Source: Mariannaea sp. PMI_226
Taxonomy: Eukaryota; Ascomycota; Sordariomycetes; Hypocreales; Nectriaceae
Reading direction: 5' to 3'
Assembly: GCA_024336345.1 (NCBI GenBank)
Contig: JANFOG010000002.1
Coordinates: 3,100,001-3,164,000, forward strand
DNA: 64,000 nucleotides
Position numbers and translations under genes: made by a program. Positions within the stretch are counted from its first letter, which is position 1. The number at the start of each line of letters is the position of its first letter. Shown here one piece after another: positions 35,733 through 47,865 of this stretch. The notes under the pieces were generated by a model, which saw only the letters and a program-made list of their open reading frames with translations, was not told the DNA's origin and searched no databases.

Positions 35733-36488
35733 TTAGTGGTGAGGCTCGTCATCCTCCTCGGCCTCGAGCCAGTCAGGGATCTCGGCAGCACCAGTGGCGG
35801 ACTGAGCAGAGGCGTCCTGGCCCTCAATCTCGACGGCCATGCTCTCGTACTCCTGGAGGCTGCTGGTGAGGTCGGTCTCCTCGGGGGAGGAGGGAGTCTT
35901 GGGAAGGTTGAAGATCTGGACCTGGCCCTCGGCGTCGGAAGCCTGAACCTCAGGGGTCTTGTAGGACTTGAGCTCACGGAGGTAAAGCTCCTGGACGAAG
36001 TCGGCTGTAATTGAGAAATTGCGAGTCAGCATTTCTGAGGTATTGGTTTAATGGAAAAGCATCGAGAATGTGCATCTCAAGGTTGTTTATGGATAGGGAC
36101 GAAGGTGGTGGTTTGGCGACGTTGGAGCTCGGGTGGAGGAGCGCAGCTTCGGCTATTGGATTTCTTCGCCCGACCGACGACATGTCCGGTATCGACACGA
36201 TTGAAATGAAGGCCGGAGCGAAAGGCGCTGGATGGGATCGAGAGGATATTCTTACCTCGTCGGGAGACGGTAGGGGCAATGAAACCCCTCACCTGGACGG
36301 CATTGACTCTGGCGACTCGGGTAACAGCCGCAATGGCGGAGCGAGCGCGCTATAAAGAAAAACGTCAGTGGCCAACACTCTTGAAATAGACGTCTCCGGT
36401 TTTGGGGAGGGGAGCGGGCGACACGAGACGCAGCAGTTCTCATCAAGAAAAAACAACTTACCGTAGCCCTGGACAGTTGGACGAGCAT
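35733..36488 (-). CDS. atp14: Mitochondrial F1Fo ATP synthase subunit h
   Basis: Subunit h (yeast Atp14) is part of the peripheral stalk of mitochondrial ATP synthase. Three exons (36488-36462, 36349-36256, 36004-35733) join in frame to 130 aa, near the yeast length of 124. Introns have GTAAGT...ATAG and GTAAGA...ACAG. The N-terminus MLVQLSRATRARSAIAAVTR is Arg/Ala/Ser-rich without acids, a good mitochondrial targeting peptide. The mature part starts near ADFVQELYLRELKSYK, which is the conserved subunit h motif, and is followed by a long acidic tail ending in EEDDEPHH. Frames on the opposite strand are shadows. Confidence 0.9.
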
Positions 36489-37451
36489 TTTGTATGGCAG
36501 GTCGTGGCTCAATTGGAGACTCCGGATTACGGGGGGGGAGGGATCGTAGACTGAGGGTTTTGGGGAAAAATCGTGAGGTCCTACCGCCGAGACTGGCTGG
36601 CGAGCCGGTGCTGCGACATGTGGAGTGTTGGTGCCTCAGGCTACTAGTTGAGCAACTTTGGCACAGAGCAGGTGCAGAGTAGTTATTAGCGCCTGTCGCC
36701 CGGCAATCTACCCAGAATGGTGCTCCGGAGCAAAACGGGTTGGCAAAATGGGGAGCAGCACGTGACCAGGATGAGCAACCGATGTGTTATCGCTATCGAT
36801 CATGATTCTCTCAAAACGCAGATAGGATTCATTTCTAAGAGGAACTCTTGTTCGTATCGTTTCCTGATTATGAAGAGATTGCTGCTTTTATTTCCCTGAC
36901 ACAAAACTCTCGGTTTCCCTTTGATGTCACGGTTCAGATCACCATGCAAGATCCAAACGTTGACGAAGCTGGGTTAAGCAAGGGCTAACTTACACAGAGC
37001 TTCAATTATAATTATACGGATGTCATTCGTGTATCAAAAAATAAGAATCACCAGCAGTCACACTCTTGCGGCTTCAGGTGATAAAGCGAGCATAAAGAGA
37101 GATTCATTACAACGTTTAGCATTTTATACATACAATTGTTTAGTCCCGTGTGCCAACGAGACCTATTCTCGAAAGCAAAATAACATCTACATCCCAATAG
37201 TCTCCAGTATAATATTTCGATCCCTTGTTTCTCAGCACAAAAGCATTCCGTTTTCGCCTGCACTTGCTACGTATGTGGTATCTTGAACAAAAAAAAGCAA
37301 AACATATACAGTAACGTTATCCAAAATTGAGTGGCCGCGAGTCGTCAGTCAAACTTGTCCAACCGCCTTCTATTCGTGTGCATTGAACTCAGCCAAGCTA
37401 TATCATGGCCAAAGCTGATTAAAGTAATAGAATCGTTCCTTTTTACTCAAC
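36489..37451. other. Intergenic region upstream of atp14
   Basis: About 0.96 kb lies between the atp14 start and the stop of the DOMON/b561 gene, both minus. It should hold the atp14 promoter and the 3' end of the other gene. It is AT-rich from about 36780 to 37440. No gene is seen. Confidence 0.5.
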
Positions 37452-38818
37452 TTAGGGAGAGATGGGCTCCTTAGTGCTGTTCTTCTTTCGCAGCATGCCA
37501 AACAGGTTGCCACTCAGGTATGCAATGGCAATGACGCCAGCGACGACAGAGTACGCAATGATGAGTCCCGTTTTCGCGTTGGCAAGCTGCAGACCAAGTC
37601 CACCATTGATGATACCAACAATGATGAGAGCACGTCCATACCAAATGTGGGCATAACTAATGATTCCACGGCGCCGGTGCTTCAGAAAGTGCTGGTGGTG
37701 TAGCCATCCGAGAATGGGCTGGATGCCCATGAGAGAAACAACAATGGTACCGATCTTGGTGTGGGCATTGGCCCAGAACTTGAAGAGTATGTTCGTTAGC
37801 GGACACGACCGAGAAATTTATGACAGTTCAGGAAAACTCACCAAGTCCAGATCATGGGCTAAAACATAGCCCACGCCGAACCCAGCCCACATGGCCAAGA
37901 AGGCGATAAATTGCCAGCCAGCATGAAGCATCCAGTTGCCAATGATGGGCATGAGAAGAGCTCCAACTGGATAGAGGACGACAAATACAATGGACATAAT
38001 GATGCCATGAGCACATTCAAAAGTATTGAAGTCGATGGTAGAACCGGATGTTACCACACCGTCACTGGATCCAGGTTCAGAGTTGCTTCCATTGTTGGAA
38101 TCTGAGTTGGAATCTGAGTTGGAACCCGACTTAGAACCATCGTTGCTGTCGGATTTGGCGGTGAAAGGATTGCCACTGGTGGTAAAGGCTGCAGTTGAGA
38201 AATCGACCTTGAAAGCTTGGGCGTCATCGTGCTGCGTGATCTCCTCGGTTCGACTTTTCGAGTTCAGAGCTTTGCCCTTCTTCCAAGCGCCAATCCATCC
38301 ATTCTTGCCAGAGAAATCCAGCGAGGTGCAATCGCTACACATGATGTTGGCGATCATTTCGCCGTTCTTGACTCCAGAACCGTCAAGCAGGTGTAGACCC
38401 TTATCTTCCGAGTATTCGGGTTCGATATGGCCCTTGCCGCGTCTGGTACTGAGGGTAACATTGCCGTCACCATCCTGATATATGAGAAAGATCCGGGCAC
38501 CAACCATGCCGGAGCCGATGCCGACAGCAGCCCATTGGTAACTCGTACTGGCCTTTACCTGAAAGTATACATCGCCGGATCCTGATTTGACGGCGGTTTC
38601 TGGAACACCCCAGCTGTAGCAAACGCCGTCTGTTGGACAGAAGGGAGTGGTGGTAGCGAATGTGCCTTGGGCAACTAGAAGTTGGAACTATCATTAGCGA
38701 CAAAGATGTGAAAGTGGCCTTGAAAGCAATGGTATAAGGTATGAAAGTTTTGAAGAAAGGGTACGAATGTCATACTCAATGCCAGGGTGGCAGCGATTGT
38801 GCCAAGGCCGAATTTCAT
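37452..38818 (-). CDS. Secreted-side DOMON domain plus cytochrome b561 membrane protein
   Basis: Three exons (38818-38776, 38674-37842, 37778-37452) join in frame to 400 aa. A signal peptide (MKFGLGTIAATLALIAQG) leads into a DOMON domain of the cellobiose-dehydrogenase cytochrome type (about 25-200), with the VGIGSGM segment where the heme methionine sits. A Ser/Asn/Asp-rich linker (SDSNSDSN repeat, about 215-250) precedes a b561 core. The four conserved histidines of b561 appear in FECAHGI, WMLHAGW, NAHTKIG and YAHIWYG, so two hemes should bind. The last helix ends in a short Lys-rich tail. Such CYBDOM proteins are thought to pass electrons across the plasma membrane (iron or copper reduction, or redox of secreted enzymes); the substrate here is not evident. 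The linker repeat is encoded by 12-bp units. Confidence 0.88.
38086..38129 (-). repeat. Coding 12-bp tandem repeat in the DOMON-b561 linker
   Basis: GAATCTGAGTTG-like 12-base units, with degenerate flanks, encode Ser-Asp-Ser-Asn repeats between the DOMON and b561 domains. Confidence 0.7.
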
Positions 38819-41800
38819 CTTTTTCGATATTTAGACCTGCCTCGGAATAAGATGAAGGGTAATCGACGTCCCAAGACAGTTTTGAAAGTTTTTCAATGAA
38901 TGGGGGGAATCAATCGATGAGAAGTTCCGTTAAAACGAGGGTGCTGGGAAGGGGTCCTCTAAATAAAGAGGTGTGTGTGTGGTGTTTGTTTGCTGGAGAA
39001 GCTGGGGGGGAGGAGTGGCAACATATGCTGTGACACGCGCGAACAGGGGATCGCCCAATTAAAGAAGCATTTTTTTCACAGCAAGCCACATTCGGAAGGT
39101 TTGCGAAGCCGGGACTAGCTTGCTAACTAGATGAGGTGTAATTGGAATAATGGGAACAAGGAGCAAGATTACCGCTTTGCCCGATCTCATTCGAAACAAG
39201 GGAGGGATGGGGGGGCGAGGATGAGACGAGAGTCAAGACGCCAAAGGGGCTCATACTTACAACGTCGAATATGTCATCAGCGTCACGATCTAGGCACATT
39301 GCCTTTTTGTCAACATGTCTTTGAAGCTGCCGGTCGTTACTCCGTGCATATCCAAACCCATGTTCAAGGTGTTTGGGCAAACAAAGGGCACGCCCCCCCT
39401 TCCCCCCTCCCCTTCCTTTCTTCCTGACCACGTTGAGTTGAACAGAGGCACGGGCAGGGTGAAAATAGGACTTAGGTACACAGCCACCACCCTCTCCGAA
39501 ATCCATACGAAAGTCAGTGAGCATTAGGGGGGAAGAAAGATGGAGGGGCTGTGATCTAAATCTGTCTGGTCCGCTGCGCCGGCGTCAGGGCCCATGCCGA
39601 AACGGTTCTCCCAGTGCACAAGAGTAATTTCTACGAGTGCCATGTGGCTGGCGACGTGCCGTCTGAAGAGCTGCGTGTTGGTCAGCAGCGCACCCTGGTA
39701 TCCATGAATTGTCCAGGGAACAGTGGCAGCAGACGCTGAAGGAAGCTTGGGGACACTCCCCAGACATCGAAGCACAGAGGTCTAGACCCTCGTGGACACT
39801 GGGTACACTAGGGCAATCACGGATAAAGAAGCCGTTTTAACGCAGATACTGTCCAAGTGCCGAGTTCCTGATTAATTTACGGAGCAGCATGTCATTGATG
39901 AAACTCCACACAATTTTATTCTTTACGCGCTCCATACTGTACTGTAGGCGCAGAGGCCATTTTAAGGCCATATTATTCCCTACCTGCATCCATACATGCA
40001 TACCACAAGATAGATATCTAGCACTTTGGAGGTGTTGTTCGCCTTGATAGGCGCTTAGCAATCACAGCCAAGGGCAAGGAAAATGCATTTGTCTGTTCGA
40101 AGCAAGGGAGTCGGTCAACTTGGCACAGTGCTATCATCCAAAGGGAAGACAGGCCATCGAACGCAACACTGCTACGTGACAACAGGTACGAATTTCATGC
40201 ACAGCCGCAATCCAATGACAGGCTTCCCATGACAGCCTGAATAAGGTACGCAAAGTCTCTTGATTATTATTAATTGACTTAATGTTGACCAGCATTTCCC
40301 ACACATCATAGTCAGCAGGTCGAGTACCTCAAAGTACCTGCCAAATCAGCATTGAAAAGTGCCAAACTGACGAATCACGAATCGGGGACCACTCTCAGTC
40401 TTTGTGTCGTATTACCTGTACGTACTCGGAGAGCGGAACACTCAATCTCCCCGGCACGGGACATTAGTTTGAAAAGATCCATACTACCTCCACTACAGCG
40501 GTAGCGTCCATGCCACCTATTTGAGCAGTATACCAATATGTAAGATATAACGTCAATCCGTGCCGGAAAGAAAGAAAAAAAAGATCCTTCCATGGTTTCT
40601 TTCCGACCGTCGGGGATCTTTTTTTTTTTTTAATTTATTTATCAATCACTTCGATGACGAGAAAGAGGCGAATAATCGGAATCACAATTGCCGTGTCTTG
40701 GTGGAGATGAGATTGCTAATCCATCATCCGCAGGGCTGTTCATGCTCCACAGCCCAAAAACCCGTCAAACACGGCACCGCTCTTCCAAAAAGACGACATG
40801 CCAAGAATGAAGAGATACTGTGACGTTGATGTCTAAACGCCAAGAAGGAAAGGAAGAGAACGAAAACAAAAAAAAAATGGAGGCCTCCTTGACCTTGTCG
40901 ATTTTTGGCGGCAAAGCTGTGTATGCGTCCAATAATGCGACTCCAGTTTCTCATCAAACCTCCTCCATCCCCCATCCCAGGTCTAGAATCCTTCAGGCTA
41001 CAGAAAGAGGCGTTCAGAGTCTCAGCGCTTTCCCTGCAGCCAAGCAAACCTACTAAACCCTTTTCCTTAATGATACAACCCCCATGGTTTTTTTGGTCCA
41101 GCGTAAGATAATGTGCTGTGTGTGCGTGCATGCAACTAACAGGTACAGTAAGGTGCTTCAAATTTTGCCAGGCAACACATGGGACACTACAAGTTTCGGA
41201 CTAGAAAAGGTATGCTGTCCGACCAACTGGCAGTTCTCGGTTGTGTGACACAGTACACTGCTATTGTTTGATAAGAAGCCAGCTCAACCGCACATTTCCC
41301 CATCAAGAACGGAGCGGTGGCTTGTTGGTCTCCTAACCTGGAACTTAGAATCATGGATCATGAAGCGGGCGCGATTGCGTAACGCCTCCTAGTATTGAGA
41401 AGCATACGTATGATGATAATCATAGGGCTCCATTGTGGTTTGCAAATGAAGCCCGCAACGCATCAGGTACTACTTTGTAATTCTTGTGTATGGAGTATTT
41501 TCGGCACGGGTGATCTCATCATCAGTTCGGCACTGCTCTCTTCCGTGCGCCCTAACTCTTGACTATCACTAATTAGCTCGCAGCTCTCAGATCATCCCCC
41601 TCCATCCCATCAGCCCTCCACATGCGGATACTAACCTTACCTTGCCGTAGCCCGGCAAATGGATTGATTGGCACTGCACTGCCTGCCCAGTTAGAGTGCT
41701 ATTGGTATGTACTATGGGACAAGGGGTGGTGGGGTCTACGATTTAAGGTAGGTAAGTTGGTAGGTAAGTTGGTCGGCAAGTTGGTAGGCATGTACCTGAC

Positions 41801-42783
41801 GTAGGGAACAGTGCCTACCTAGCTTGGGGAAGACGGGGAGGTCATTCATTGACTATTACTCGACGACTTTGTTTACCTAAAGCACACATCTGTATCGTAT
41901 TGCATGCAGAAGCTGCCACACGCGCACATGCTTCCAGCCTCTTTCATTGTTTACACGGAAATCTTGCCAAAGAGTGTATCCAATTCTAGTCTCCTTCAAA
42001 AGTTTACATCTGTACATGCCATGGTTTTCTTCTTCATCATCTTGGCATCCTTGTCTTGCATCTCCCCAGCCTGCATCATTTTTTTTTCTCACGCACACTC
42101 GATATCGACATGGGCATATATCCTCACTCGCCAATCCTTCTCTTGTCAGAATCTGTCAGCTCAGCCACCCAGGGCTGACGTAGCCCCCTCCATCCCAAGT
42201 AGACATATTTCTCATCAGCTTGAAAATTCAGCTAAAAGCCAATGGAAACAGACATATTGCCTCTAATTCTAGGCTATTGGCATGGGTTCGGCTGGTTGAC
42301 GAAAACTCGGGGAGAAAAAAAGGTAGTATGAAACATGGACCAGTTTTTTTGGAGGGAGGGCACATCCTTGAAGAGACGATAATTATCCAGGTAAGCTATT
42401 GATTATTGCCTCATGTGCTCTACCATACTGCCCTGTATTACATCACGCCATGATGTTCTGTAGCATGCCCAGTTGAGAAGCTTGCTGCGTTCTCTAGCCA
42501 TCATCATGCCAAGACCTGATAGTCAAGGAAATTCTGTCACGAGTCGTCGCAATCATTACTACTACTGACATAGTAGCTCAACCTTAACAAGTAGAAAATA
42601 GGGTGATATTATTGTACGTTCATGCTGTCTTCTAACCCATTGATACATGACGAGCCCAAACAAAGTACCGTAGTTCTTGCCCAACACCAACTCATCATCT
42701 GTTGCGCCCATCTTGTCCATCACACTCCCTGTCCAACAGACACACCATTTCCTTCGGGGAGTGCAAAAATTTCCCCTAACAAG
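38819..42783. other. 4.0-kb region without supportable gene
   Basis: It lies between the start of the DOMON-b561 gene (minus) and the stop of the S6-kinase-like gene (minus). Frames of 130-145 codons (39123-39524 and 40724-41161, minus) have no recognisable domain. It holds a GT-rich run (about 38971-38990), T runs (about 40619-40631), and a 12-bp tandem repeat at 41747-41794. A promoter for the DOMON-b561 gene must lie at its left end. Confidence 0.5.
41747..41794. repeat. 12-bp tandem repeat GGTAGGTAAGTT, two perfect and two diverged copies
   Basis: Units start at 41747, 41759, 41771 and 41783; the third has TCGG for TAGG and the fourth diverges at the end. The unit is an expanded form of the TAGGTA motif seen all over the intergenic DNA here. 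Confidence 0.75.
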
Positions 42784-44340
42784 TCAGACCTGGGCGGCAA
42801 ACGCGAAGCCTTCATTCTCCAGGAGGCTCGATGACGCAACGAAGCTGAAGCCACCAAAGAGCTCTTCCTTAGGGGGGCTTGGTGGCCACATGTCCTTGCT
42901 CGTCATGACGGGGCTGATGGACAGATCAGTAAACTCGGGAGAGAAATTCTCGGCCAGTTCCGGATCAGTGATGAAGGGCTGGATCGGGGGCTCCAGCTCA
43001 CGCGCTGCGAGCTTCTTCCAGTCAATCTTTCTGAAGAAGCGGTGCTTCTTCATCGTCTGGAGGTCCTTGGGCATCACCGCACCAAGGCGTTTGTTGGGGT
43101 CCTTGCGCAAAAGCCTGGTGAGCAGGTCTTTGGCATCAAGGCTCAAAAAGTACGGGAGCACAAGCTTCTGCTTAACAATATTGTCCTGGATCTTGGCGTG
43201 GTTCTGGCCGCGAAATGGGGGCGTACCCGTCATCAGGTCATATCCAAGAGCTCCAAACGACCACCAGTCGACTGACTTGCCATATTTCTTTCCGAGAATG
43301 ACCTCGGGAGCCATGTACTCGACCGTGCCCAGCATCGAGCTGCAGCTCTCTGATTCATCCACGGCAACCTTGGAGAGCCCAAAATCGGTGAGAAGAAGAT
43401 GGCCTTCAGCGTCTAGCAAGCAGTTCTCGGGCTTAAGATCTCGGTAGACCACTCCAAGATCCTGGTGAAGGTGTGAAATGGCGAGTAGCATTTCCGCCAT
43501 GTAAAAGGCTGCGACAGTCTCCGAAAACATCTTCTCTGTGTTGAGATGAGTGAACAACTCTCCTCCCTGTCCATATTCCAGGATCAAGTAAAGCTTCTCA
43601 TGGTCTTGAAAGGCGTAAAATAGCTTTACCACAAAGGGGTGCCTATTGACCGATTCAAGAATTTGACGCTCCGTCTTAGTCTGCTCGACTAGCTTCTTGT
43701 GGAGGACCAGAGATGCCTTCTTCAACTGCTTTTGCGCATACAGTCTGCCGGTGGCACGCTGCTTCACTAGAAGCACCGTTCCGTAGGTTCCCTTGCCGAG
43801 GCAGCGAAGCTGATCAAAGTCCTCTGAGGTCATCTTGCGATGAGGGTTGAGACCACCTTCGATGGTCTCCATGTACCCTGTACGCTCGCGAACGCTCTCA
43901 CTGACAAAGTCGTTCTCGAGATTCACCTCGTAACTTTCGGAACCTTCGCTTCCAGCCTCACTACGGACATCATCACGACTCTGAGAGCGACTGAGGAAAT
44001 GTTTACGCACATCGGGGGCAGTGCCCTGGTGGCTTCCGGAACGGCTCATCGAGTGGTTAGGTGAATAAGAGCCATCAAGGCTCAAAGGCTCCAGCTGAAG
44101 TCGAAGTTTGGCGATACCTGAAACAGCGGGAGACCCATGTGGGCGGAGAGTCGGACTGCAGTTGGCACTGACAACATCATTGATAAGTTTGCGCCCACTG
44201 TGCTCGTTGCGCTCAGGGCGCGCAGGCATGCGAGGTGTAATATCGCCAGCGCCATGATCGGAATCTTCATCACCAGATCCGACTGGTGTTGCCTGAAAGC
44301 CGCGGACGATCGTGACCGCGGCTGGGGCTGGGCTTATCAT
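42784..44340 (-). CDS. psk1: AGC-family protein kinase, S6-kinase-like (Psk1/Ypk3 type)
   Basis: This is a serine/threonine kinase of the ribosomal S6 kinase branch, whose yeast members phosphorylate ribosomal protein S6 under TORC1 control. It is one exon of 518 aa from the ATG at 44340. Residues 1-165 are Ser/Pro-rich and probably disordered. The kinase domain is about 175-436: GKGTYGTV, Lys204, EYGQGGELFTHL, YRDLKPEN (Asp301), DFG 319-321, GTVEYMAPE. The C-terminal extension follows, with the hydrophobic motif FGGFSF (Ser499). The T-loop residue is Ser335 in SMLGT, where most AGC kinases have Thr in TFCGT. It lacks the C2 domain of Sch9, so the two kinases are distinct branches. Divergent from PRP4, it shares a 2-kb upstream region. 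Confidence 0.88.
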   Translation of the reverse strand: MISPAPAAVTIVRGFQATPVGSGDEDSDHGAGDITPRMPARPERNEHSGRKLINDVVSANCSPTLRPHGSPAVSGIAKLRLQLEPLSLDGSYSPNHSMSRSGSHQGTAPDVRKHFLSRSQSRDDVRSEAGSEGSESYEVNLENDFVSESVRERTGYMETIEGGLNPHRKMTSEDFDQLRCLGKGTYGTVLLVKQRATGRLYAQKQLKKASLVLHKKLVEQTKTERQILESVNRHPFVVKLFYAFQDHEKLYLILEYGQGGELFTHLNTEKMFSETVAAFYMAEMLLAISHLHQDLGVVYRDLKPENCLLDAEGHLLLTDFGLSKVAVDESESCSSMLGTVEYMAPEVILGKKYGKSVDWWSFGALGYDLMTGTPPFRGQNHAKIQDNIVKQKLVLPYFLSLDAKDLLTRLLRKDPNKRLGAVMPKDLQTMKKHRFFRKIDWKKLAARELEPPIQPFITDPELAENFSPEFTDLSISPVMTSKDMWPPSPPKEELFGGFSFVASSSLLENEGFAFAAQV

Positions 44341-46308
44341 GGTCGTTTAAGTTGGTTAAAATAGTAAAAAAATAGTTGTTGAGAAAAATGATACCGGGCT
44401 GGATCAGTCCTAGAACAACTATAATTCTTGTCACACTCGTCCGGTCAAGGGGGTAACCGGCGTGTTATTCAAGGGGAGCCTCGTCGTCGCTCCGGATCAG
44501 CGCGGGGCACAGATTCGAAGAATCGCAGGGTCTCGTGGAAGCTCGCAACACGCATCTGGTAGCGAAAGAAGGAAAGGCGGGCGTTGGCGGGTTTTGCTAT
44601 ATGCATTTGGCGTCTATAATGATTTGGGGAAGGGAGACTGGTTGTGTGAGAAGAGTCTTCACCAGGAGGTGTAGAGGAGAAAGAAGAAAAGCACGTCGCA
44701 GGTTGCAGGGCTCGCCGAGACATTTAACCCAAACGAAACAATAAAATGCTACCTCACATATAAAAATAAAATAAAAAAAAAACTTGGAAACTCTAGTGGC
44801 AATGACCCGTCCGCCCTTGAAAGCCAGCCCCCCTGCACAGCCAGTAAGAATGCCAACACCCCTTGACATGCAGACTATTGGCCGCATTTGACTGGCTAGT
44901 ACGACCTGCACCAGTGACGCCAGTTGCTTATTCACGCCCTCACTGAGCGGAAAGCCCCCGCAGACAGCACCCTCCCCTCCCCGAATGTGCTGTGGTACAG
45001 AGTGCAACGTGATTGAGACTACCTCAACTTGCGCATTTGAGGTTGACTTTACTCAAGGCTGCCTTCATGGTTGCCTAATTCGGTCAGGACTGGCAGAGGT
45101 GCAGCCCTTTTTCTCTCATTTTCTTTCATTTTTCTGGGTTTGTTTTACCATGTAGTAGGTTGGCCTCCAGATACTCCAGCTACCCGCTCGGGATCGGGCG
45201 GCTGCTAGTGGCCCCCCTGCTGTTTTAATTTTGGTCCTCGGGACAATGTGATGTGACGACTCTATGGTTGCAGTTTGCTGAAGGTCCAGTCCCATTGACT
45301 GGCTTGAAAATTGTTTTTTTTATTAGGTAGTTTATGCTCCTAACATCAGCGCGGATCACAAAGCAGCCCGAGGCCACCATCAGCTGCCAAGGAGGCCCTC
45401 ATACCCCGTGATTTCAGCCCAACGTAAGATATACGGGGTCCAGGTTAATTAGTTAATGCTCGAGGGAATTTATCTTGAAAAACCCTTCCAATTAAATCCT
45501 TCTCGTGAGACTTTACCAACGCCCAGCACGTGTTCCGTGCTCCTAGATTATGAATCCCTCGTGTAATTACAACCCATCCGCAAGCTCAGAAATCTCGTCA
45601 CATTGGTCCTTGGAATCCAATATCCATCCGCCACAACTATTCCCAAACACGAGTGAACACTTCAGGGCAATGTGTCAGCGTCGCTCAACCCGTCATTGCA
45701 CCTACGTATTTTTATCCAATATGAGCTGAGAGTTGCTGCTTTGAGTAGGGATATGATTTACCAACCTGAAATAGCTGTGTTGTGTCCTTGCCGCTGGAGT
45801 TACAACGCAATTACCTACTATTGCTGGATCCAATGTCCATGCATTGTGGTCAACAGTTGGCTCACAGGGCGTGAAATTAAGCAGCAGTCTTGAGGCCACT
45901 CCTAAAAACTGAAGCCCCAGGGTTGACCTGCAGGGAGCTTGCGGAGATCGATGGGCCCCCCGATTTAGCAGGCTTATGTGCCAGAGCCCACTAACCACTC
46001 AGCACCCCAGCAGCACGCCGCAGCCTTAATCAGGACCACCTGAAGGCCTGGACCAAGCGTCGGTGAAACGAAGCACCGGTGCCGGGGAAATTCATGTTCA
46101 GGACTAAGGTAGCCTCTTTGCGAACAAGAGCTTTCTCTATCCAAGCTTGCGCGCAGGATCACCATTCCAGGCTTCGAAGGCGAGACGATCCATCGCACCC
46201 TACGAGTTCCCCCGTACAGTCTTGCTCTCTCCTCAAATATTTTATCCGCCCCGTAAACCCTCCAACCAGGCTCTTCTTCGCGGGTTGCGACGAATCATCT
46301 AGCCCAAG
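44341..46308. promoter_or_regulatory. 2.0-kb divergent upstream region, S6-kinase-like gene and PRP4
   Basis: No supportable gene lies here. Frames of 70-136 codons lack recognisable content. A TAAAATAAAAAAAA-like A-rich stretch is at about 44755-44782. The region nearest PRP4 (46200-46308) is C-rich and probably its promoter. Confidence 0.5.
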
Positions 46309-47865
46309 ATGATGCACCCTTCGCGGCAAGCCTATGTGGAGGAAGAGACGAACCAGGGAATTGCCTTAGAAGATATTCCCGAAGACCACGACTATGATGT
46401 TCATATGGGAGCCGGAGTACCCTCCGAGAAAGCGACTGCCATCCTCAGCCAGTTCAATCGCAAGAGACTCGCCGCCACAATAGCCGTGCCTACCGACGAT
46501 GGACGAGTCCGCGCCAAGCTCAGAGAGATGGGTGAGCCTGTCACCCTCTTTGGAGAAGGTCCTGCGGATCGCCGAGACCGCCTGCGTGAGCTGCTGACAA
46601 TCCAGGCGGAGATGGCTGGGCTCGAAAATGGGGATATCACCATGGAGGACGCCCTAGACGAAGAGGCAGAGGAGGAGCAGGAGGAGGAATTCTACTCGCG
46701 GGGTGGCCTCGAGTTGTTGAAGGCGCGAATTAACATTGCCGAGTTCTCACTACCCCGAGCGAAGCGGAGAACCAAATTTCAAAAAGCCGAATCTACGATT
46801 CCTTTGCGTACACATGTCAAGTTCAGAAAACAGATCAAGGAGAGGTTGCAAGCGTTTGAACTCCAGGGCAGTCAGACTGTTGGTGAAAGACACATCAGTA
46901 TGACAAGGATATCCCCCAACGGAGAGATCGTGGCCGTCGGTAACTGGGGTGGACAAGTCAAGCTGGTCGAGATACCTAATCTGACTGAGACCAAAACCTT
47001 CCGTGGCCATACCAACAAGATTAGCGGTATGTCTTGGTTCCCTGGCGCTACACTTCCTGAGAAGGGTGTTTCATCAGACTCGGTGAACCTCGCTACCGGA
47101 GGAGCTGAAGGCCTTGTTCACCTTTGGTCCTTAAATCAAGATACCCCTCTATCTACGCTACAAGGTCACTCACAGCGAGTATGTCGCGTTGAGTTCCATC
47201 CATCAGGTCGCTACCTCGCATCTGCCTCAGACGATACCTCGTGGCGTCTTTGGGATGTGGAAACGACGGCTGAGGTGGTGCTACAAGAAGGGCATTCACG
47301 AGGCGTATATTCCGTCAGCTTTAATACCGACGGTTCGTTATTAGCCAGTGGAGGTCTTGACAGTATTGGGAGAATTTGGGACCTGAGGTCAGGGCGTACG
47401 GTCATGATTTTGGACGGACACCAGGACGGCCACATTAAGCCTATTCATGCACTTGATTGGAGCTCCGATGGGCATCGAGTTCTGACAGGGTCAGCCGATG
47501 GCTGGGTCAAGTGTTGGGATGTACGAAAAGTGCAGAGGACCGGTGGAATCGGTGCACACACAAGCGCAGTATCAGACATGCGTTGGTTCAAGGGTTTGGA
47601 TGACCCCATTGAGGGCAACCCTCCTGGTGTTGATGAGAAAGGTGCCCAGCAGCCCAAGAAATCGGGTACCTTTTTCGTATCAAGCGGGTTCGACAAAAAC
47701 GTCCGGATTTTCTCGGCCGACGACTGGACGCTAATTCAAACCCTCAGTGGCCATACAGGCCCAGTCGCCAGTGTCGATTATAGCAGAGATGGAAAATGGA
47801 TTGTCAGTGGAGGACATGACCGTACGGTAAAGCTCTGGGGCCGCAATGACGGCGAAGGAATCTGA
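46309..47865 (+). CDS. prp4: U4/U6 small nuclear ribonucleoprotein PRP4
   Basis: PRP4 (human PRPF4) is a WD40 protein of the U4/U6 di-snRNP needed for spliceosome assembly; not to be confused with the kinase of the same name. It is a single exon of 518 aa. The N-terminal splicing-factor motif is visible at about 65-110 ([26 protein letters not shown]). An acidic helix and the [11 protein letters not shown] segment follow. Seven WD repeats fill about 200-518, for example [31 protein letters not shown] and VRIFSADD, ending in [12 protein letters not shown]. All are family hallmarks. The second Met is equally usable; the first ATG was taken. Confidence 0.93.
   Translation: MMHPSRQAYVEEETNQGIALEDIPEDHDYDVHMGAGVPSEKATAILSQFNRKRLAATIAVPTDDGRVRAKLREMGEPVTLFGEGPADRRDRLRELLTIQAEMAGLENGDITMEDALDEEAEEEQEEEFYSRGGLELLKARINIAEFSLPRAKRRTKFQKAESTIPLRTHVKFRKQIKERLQAFELQGSQTVGERHISMTRISPNGEIVAVGNWGGQVKLVEIPNLTETKTFRGHTNKISGMSWFPGATLPEKGVSSDSVNLATGGAEGLVHLWSLNQDTPLSTLQGHSQRVCRVEFHPSGRYLASASDDTSWRLWDVETTAEVVLQEGHSRGVYSVSFNTDGSLLASGGLDSIGRIWDLRSGRTVMILDGHQDGHIKPIHALDWSSDGHRVLTGSADGWVKCWDVRKVQRTGGIGAHTSAVSDMRWFKGLDDPIEGNPPGVDEKGAQQPKKSGTFFVSSGFDKNVRIFSADDWTLIQTLSGHTGPVASVDYSRDGKWIVSGGHDRTVKLWGRNDGEGI

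Noticed and set aside
40724..41161. 145-codon minus-strand frame
   Set aside because: Phe run from a poly-A tract and no domain; overlaps other frames.
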